From Lepidostoma basale (taxonomy: Eukaryota > Arthropoda > Insecta > Trichoptera > Lepidostomatidae): a DNA stretch of 64,000 nucleotides. Position numbers and translations under genes: made by a program. This document shows positions 60,301 through 64,000 of the stretch, piece after piece; positions within the stretch are counted from its first letter, which is position 1; the number at the start of each line of letters is the position of its first letter. The stretch is from positions 1,054,001-1,118,000 of the forward strand of contig JAHDVF020001252.1 in the NCBI GenBank assembly GCA_022606425.2, in the 5' to 3' direction. The notes under the pieces are model-generated. The model was not told the origin of the DNA, did not search any database, and saw only the letters and a program-made list of their open reading frames with translations.

Positions 60301-60885
60301 TGATTTGAGGCAAGCGTTTATTTCATATCATTAAAAAAGCCTTTCCACAAAATGTATGTAAATGAATTTTCTTTATATATTTTTTTCATGACTTTTTCCG
60401 ACGTTTTAATAGTTATTCTGATATTCGGGATGGAGACAAATCCAACAAATCAAAGATCATAAAAATCGTTCCAGCAGTTATTGAGTTATAAATGATGTAA
60501 CTAACACGACTTTGTTTTATATATATACATTTTAAAAAATTCAAATGTAGTCGTTTCGAGATATCGTTTATTTATCTTGCAGTTGATGCTCGACGTTAGT
60601 ACAGGTTACTGTACATACACTTGCATGAGCTCACATACAATTTGCACTATGTACATGAGATTACATAAACGAATTGTTTTAGTTAGACAAAGCATCAGTG
60701 TACACTGCCTCTTATGTGAGTCCATCACGCGTTACAGTGAGGCGGTAGGTTGTTAACACATTAAAATCAGATTAGTCCGAAAAGCGAAACATCTTATGAT
60801 TCCCAAAAAAAAAAAAAAATGCATGACGCCAGATACAACAATCCGACTAATTTGATTAATGTATTATTTTCCATGAGGTATTATT
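60300..60885. other. AT-rich intergenic DNA
   Basis: No gene or clear repeat is recognised. It may include further decayed Helitron sequence. Confidence 0.35.
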
Positions 60886-60889
60886 TGAA

Positions 60890-61160
60890 TCATCAAAGTC
60901 CGTAAGGCGTCCTACTTGGGCCATGTTCTGAGAGGCGAAAAGTACGCACTATTACATCTGATCTTGGAGGGTAAGATTGAGGGTCGACGAGGTGTTGGGA
61001 GAAGGCGGGTTTCCTGGCTGAAGAACATCCGAGAGTGGACGGGGCTGAGGACCGTGGGGGTGCTGTTCCGAGGTGCCCAGGACAGGGAGGCCTACTCAAG
61101 GGTGATAGTCAACGTTGGGGAGACCTGACAGGACACGGAAAGAAGAAGAAGAAGATTATT
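60890..61160 (+). repeat. Non-LTR retrotransposon 3' fragment, family E
   Basis: Plus strand encodes ASYLGHVLRGEKYALLHLIL, EGRRGVGRRRVSWLKNIREW, LFRGAQDREAYSRVIVNV then a stop and a (GAA)n tail. This is the RT C-terminus of an insect LINE, with the last part open. Confidence 0.7.
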
Positions 61161-61229
61161 TGAAATATTAAAACCAAGTTTTCGTAGGTATGGCACACTT
61201 CATTTATTAAGGAATTAAATTGACTCTAC

Positions 61230-61640
61230 CTAACTAACCATCACGCCGTTTTTCCAGAGCTTTCTCTATGCCTTTTCATACATCATAACACGCACGGTCG
61301 ATTTTTCTGGCTTCGAATGTGGCTGCCTATTTAGTACATGTATTTGATTAATTGATCTTGTTATATAACATTTTCGTCGTCCGTCCTTTCCTTCTTTTTC
61401 AATTCATACTGCATGTAGGTATATTACTTTTTAACCATTCTTCTCTCATCCATTATTTCCGTATGTCCAAACCATTTAATAGTAAATGATCCTTACATTT
61501 CTTCCTTATTTCTTCGTTCGGTATTTTATCATACACCGTTTTCCCGCACATTCTTCTCGTTTCTACGGCATTTATCCTACTTTCATCCTTCTGCTTGCTC
61601 CAAGCTTCAATTACATACATAAGGGTTGGCGCTAGACAAA
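61230..61640 (-). repeat. Decayed LINE family B fragment
   Basis: The minus strand retains CCCTTATGTATGTAATTGAA, RRMCGKTVYDKIPNEEIRKK and FGHTEIMDERRMVKK by translation, with many indels. Confidence 0.5.
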
Positions 61641-61819
61641 ACTACTCAGGAATACTTAAAGGAAATATTAAGGGACGTCTCAAAGTCGGTGGAAGTCGAA
61701 AGTCTTAGCTACTGGGGAGTAGATGGGTTCTGTTTCATTGTTAGATAACCCCTTTCCCTGGTGATAATCAGCTTCGGGGGACTTTATAAAAAATGGAAAT
61801 AAAAGGAGATGAAATTTAA

Positions 61820-61940
61820 CATGGTTATACACAAACTGTTTGTGTATAGCCCTGACGAAGCTCGTTACAGAGTGAAACCGGTTGGCGCTCCTTACTCAAA
61901 ATAAAGTGGTTTTATACAAAGTGTTTAATTCAATTTTTAA
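61820..61940 (+). repeat. Short repeat with hammerhead-like core, second type
   Basis: ACACAAACTG/TGTTTGTGT outer arms, then CTGACGA (61852-61858), extra A, stem GCTC/GAGT, GAAAC, CGGTT, GGC pairing with GCC. It ends with AAATAAAGTGGTTTTATAC. A degenerate inverse copy is at 44740-44800. Confidence 0.5.
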
Positions 61941-62339
61941 ACAAGTCAAACCACCAAGTATTAAATAATATTTCGTTAAAATTTACATTAGGAAATATAC
62001 GTATGGTACGAACATTTATTTGACTCATACACCTTCCTACCGAGGAGTACCTACGTAGAGTAAATACATAAATGTCAATTTCCCGTTTCCCACATTGTAA
62101 AAAAAACCTCCTTAGAAATGTTCACAATAAAATTATGGAACTGAAATAACTACCGCGGAGCCGTTAGCTATACAAAGTGCGAATAAATTGTCTTCTTGGG
62201 AATAAATTAAGATTCGCTCGTGTGGAAAGAATATTTGGCGATCATTACGAAATACCACTCACGCAAAAAAAAAACAAGTGTTAGAATTGAGCCGAAGAAC
62301 GGAACATTACAATACCGAAATTAATTCACCATCCAACCG

Positions 62340-63120
62340 AGGGTGTAGGCGAGATAATGGACCGCCACACTATTCTATCGTGACATAGTTCTCTCCTCTG
62401 CATTCAAGCAAAGTGTCAAGCACATTTTTCAACTATTGTGTTAACATTGTGCCGTTCAATCCGTATATACCTACAAGACAAGAGTATTAAAGAACTGAAA
62501 GGAATAAATGCTGGTGCTAAGATGAGTGACATGTCTGTAAGTTGTTTGCTTTACGCGGACGATGTCGTTCTCGTTGCAAATAGTGCAGACGAATTACAAG
62601 TCTTGGTGTCGAGAATGTATGAGGTATGGAAGGCAAACGATTTAATAATGAATGTCGTAAAGTCAAAGGTGGTGGTTTTTGAGAGCGATGTGGAAAAGAC
62701 AGTTTTAACACAAATGTGAACGAAGAGAGCCTTGAGCAGGTGAGTGAATTTGTGTATGTAGGTAGAATTTTCACAGCGGATGGCCGAACGGATAGTGACG
62801 TCGAAAAAAGGTTTGGTGCGGGTAATAAAGTGAATGGAGCCTTAAAATAGTTATTGGATACAATAATTTTTCAATGAAAGCAAAAATACTATTTATAATG
62901 GAGTTCTGGTCCCAACCTTTATGTGTGGAAGCGAAGCATGGAACTGGTACAAGAAGGGTGAGAGCAGAATAAATTATGATTAGATTTATGCGTGGTAAAA
63001 CGATGTACGACAGAATTTCAAATACAGATATAAAAAAGGAATATAGAGGGGAAGAAAACATTATTAACAAAATTAAGAAAGGATAACTGCGTTGATTTGG
63101 ACATATGGAACACATAGATG
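62340..63120 (+). repeat. LINE family B RT fragment, decayed (B1)
   Basis: Plus strand 62438-62719 encodes SIKELKGINAGAKMSDMSVS, LLYADDVVLVANSADEL (YADD box), then after frameshifts EFVYVGRIF, GNKVNGAL, TLMCGSEAW and FGHMEHIDEK. A minus-strand B 3' scrap is at 62340-62420. Confidence 0.7.
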
Positions 63121-63144
63121 AAAAAATAATAAATGAAGAAAGAA

Positions 63145-63355
63145 TTAATCTTTATAACATATGTCAAAATTGATCATATTTGTAAACAATTTTATAATAT
63201 AATATTTTAAATATGTATCACTGAAGAAGGACTGGTTGTCCGAAACATGTCTGATATGTAATTTTAATAGTGTTGTACCTATATACAAAGTATATAAAAA
63301 AAGAAAAAGACAAATAAAATATCTACAAAACAAAGTATGGCGAACATAGAAGAAG
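63145..63355 (+). repeat. Repeat carrying a hammerhead-like core
   Basis: Same family as 27877-28262 (single arm): ATATGTCAAAATTGATCATA, the core, GTGTTGTACCTATATACAAA, and terminal ACAAAGTATGGCGAACA at about 63330-63346. It was inserted into the LINE B copy, whose sequence resumes at about 63355. Confidence 0.6.
63211..63260 (+). ncRNA. Candidate hammerhead ribozyme motif (plus), best copy
   Basis: ATATGTATCA, CTGAAGA (63221-63227), extra A, GGAC TGGTT GTCC (stem II), GAAAC, ATGTC (GTC cleavage triplet at 63249-63251), TGATATGTA. Stem I pairs over 9 positions, including two G-U. Stem III is a short ACATGT palindrome, as in dimer-acting minimal hammerheads of Penelope-like elements. The extra A before stem II is non-canonical. 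Confidence 0.55.
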
Positions 63356-63640
63356 AATGAATGGTTCAGAAAGTATACGTTAACGGTATGAACGGAGTAG
63401 GGAGTCGAAGAAGACCAAGGAAAACATCACATGACCAGTTTAATCAAATTTCAAAGGTCAATCAACGTGTGTCATAGGTACAAAGAGAGGGGTGTCAGGA
63501 TAGAGTAGTATGACAGTTAATAGGTAGGGACCGTCATGGACCATCAATGGACCCTGTGACAGATAATGACCGTCAAGGGTAAAGGGCACCCTTCCGGGGA
63601 AACGGCATACTTAAGTTGTGATATTAATACGAGGCATCAA
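63355..63640 (+). repeat. LINE family B tail, decayed
   Basis: Readable parts are MVQKVYVNGMNGVGSRRRPR, KTSHDQFNQISKV and the CTTCCGGGGAAACGGC 3' words. 63640-64000 has no recognised feature. Confidence 0.5.
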
Positions 63641-64000
63641 TAACGAATTTCGTGCGAAGTCACGCGAATCGTAGAAGCAGCAGAGTAAATCGGGAACTCC
63701 TCGTTAGAATTTCTAGATTGAAATTCTCCAAGTCTGTCAACATTACACATTACGACAACCGCAATAGTTATAGATTAGTAGCATTAATTAGTTATCTAAA
63801 CTGCCGTTTATACAGCATTGCGATGCGTAGATAAGTATTCTGCAAAAATTCACGTCTGAGCGCATTCGCAACGCTGCCCGGGAGCAGTGAGAGCGCCTTA
63901 AGGTACGTTTCCACTGAGGCAACTTCTTGTCAACGTGTGGCATGCGGCGAGGAGTATTTCAAGCTAAGCAACATACTGCGACATGTAGCAGGGAATAATG

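Overview
The window is AT-rich eukaryotic nuclear DNA from an animal, most likely an insect or another arthropod. The evidence is GT-AG spliced genes with introns of 0.1-4 kb, a nuclear tRNA-Gly(CCC), and a dense load of non-LTR, Penelope-like, Helitron, pogo-like and MITE relics. Nothing in it is bacterial. I cannot name the order with confidence.

Five protein genes can be modelled completely, and every exon join keeps frame. (1) Minus 5306-16554: PSMC4/Rpt3, an AAA+ ATPase of the 26S proteasome, 10 exons, 415 aa. (2) Plus 17500-24510: CNOT1, the CCR4-NOT scaffold, 2336 aa in one uninterrupted exon. (3) Minus 25307-40048: acyloxyacyl hydrolase (AOAH), 12 coding exons, 611 aa. (4) Plus 40812-51526: DNase II, 7 exons, 488 aa. 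(5) Minus 53681-58819: a membrane-anchored short-chain dehydrogenase with altered active-site motifs, 5 exons, 332 aa, carrying a tRNA-Gly(CCC) in its second intron.

The genes alternate in direction: PSMC4 and CNOT1 are divergent, CNOT1 and AOAH convergent, AOAH and DNase II divergent, DNase II and the SDR convergent. Two probable two-way promoters result, at 16555-17499 and 40049-40811. The second is the most interesting biology here. It joins head-to-head two secreted or lysosomal hydrolases, one that inactivates bacterial lipid A and one that digests phagocytosed DNA.

The flanks (1-5305 and 58820-64000) and most introns are repeat graveyards. They hold at least five non-LTR families, mostly C-terminal or 3' fragments; three SINE families, one sharing its 3' tail with the commonest LINE; foldback repeats, some with other elements nested in their centres; a pogo-like deletion derivative with 29-bp inverted ends; a piggyBac-like MITE; a MITE flanked by a 10-bp direct repeat; a Helitron tail; and a Penelope-like GIY-YIG fragment. 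Short repeats carrying a hammerhead-ribozyme-like core also occur. Just upstream of the CNOT1 start are a perfect 16-bp hairpin and a three-codon uORF whose stop overlaps the CNOT1 ATG.
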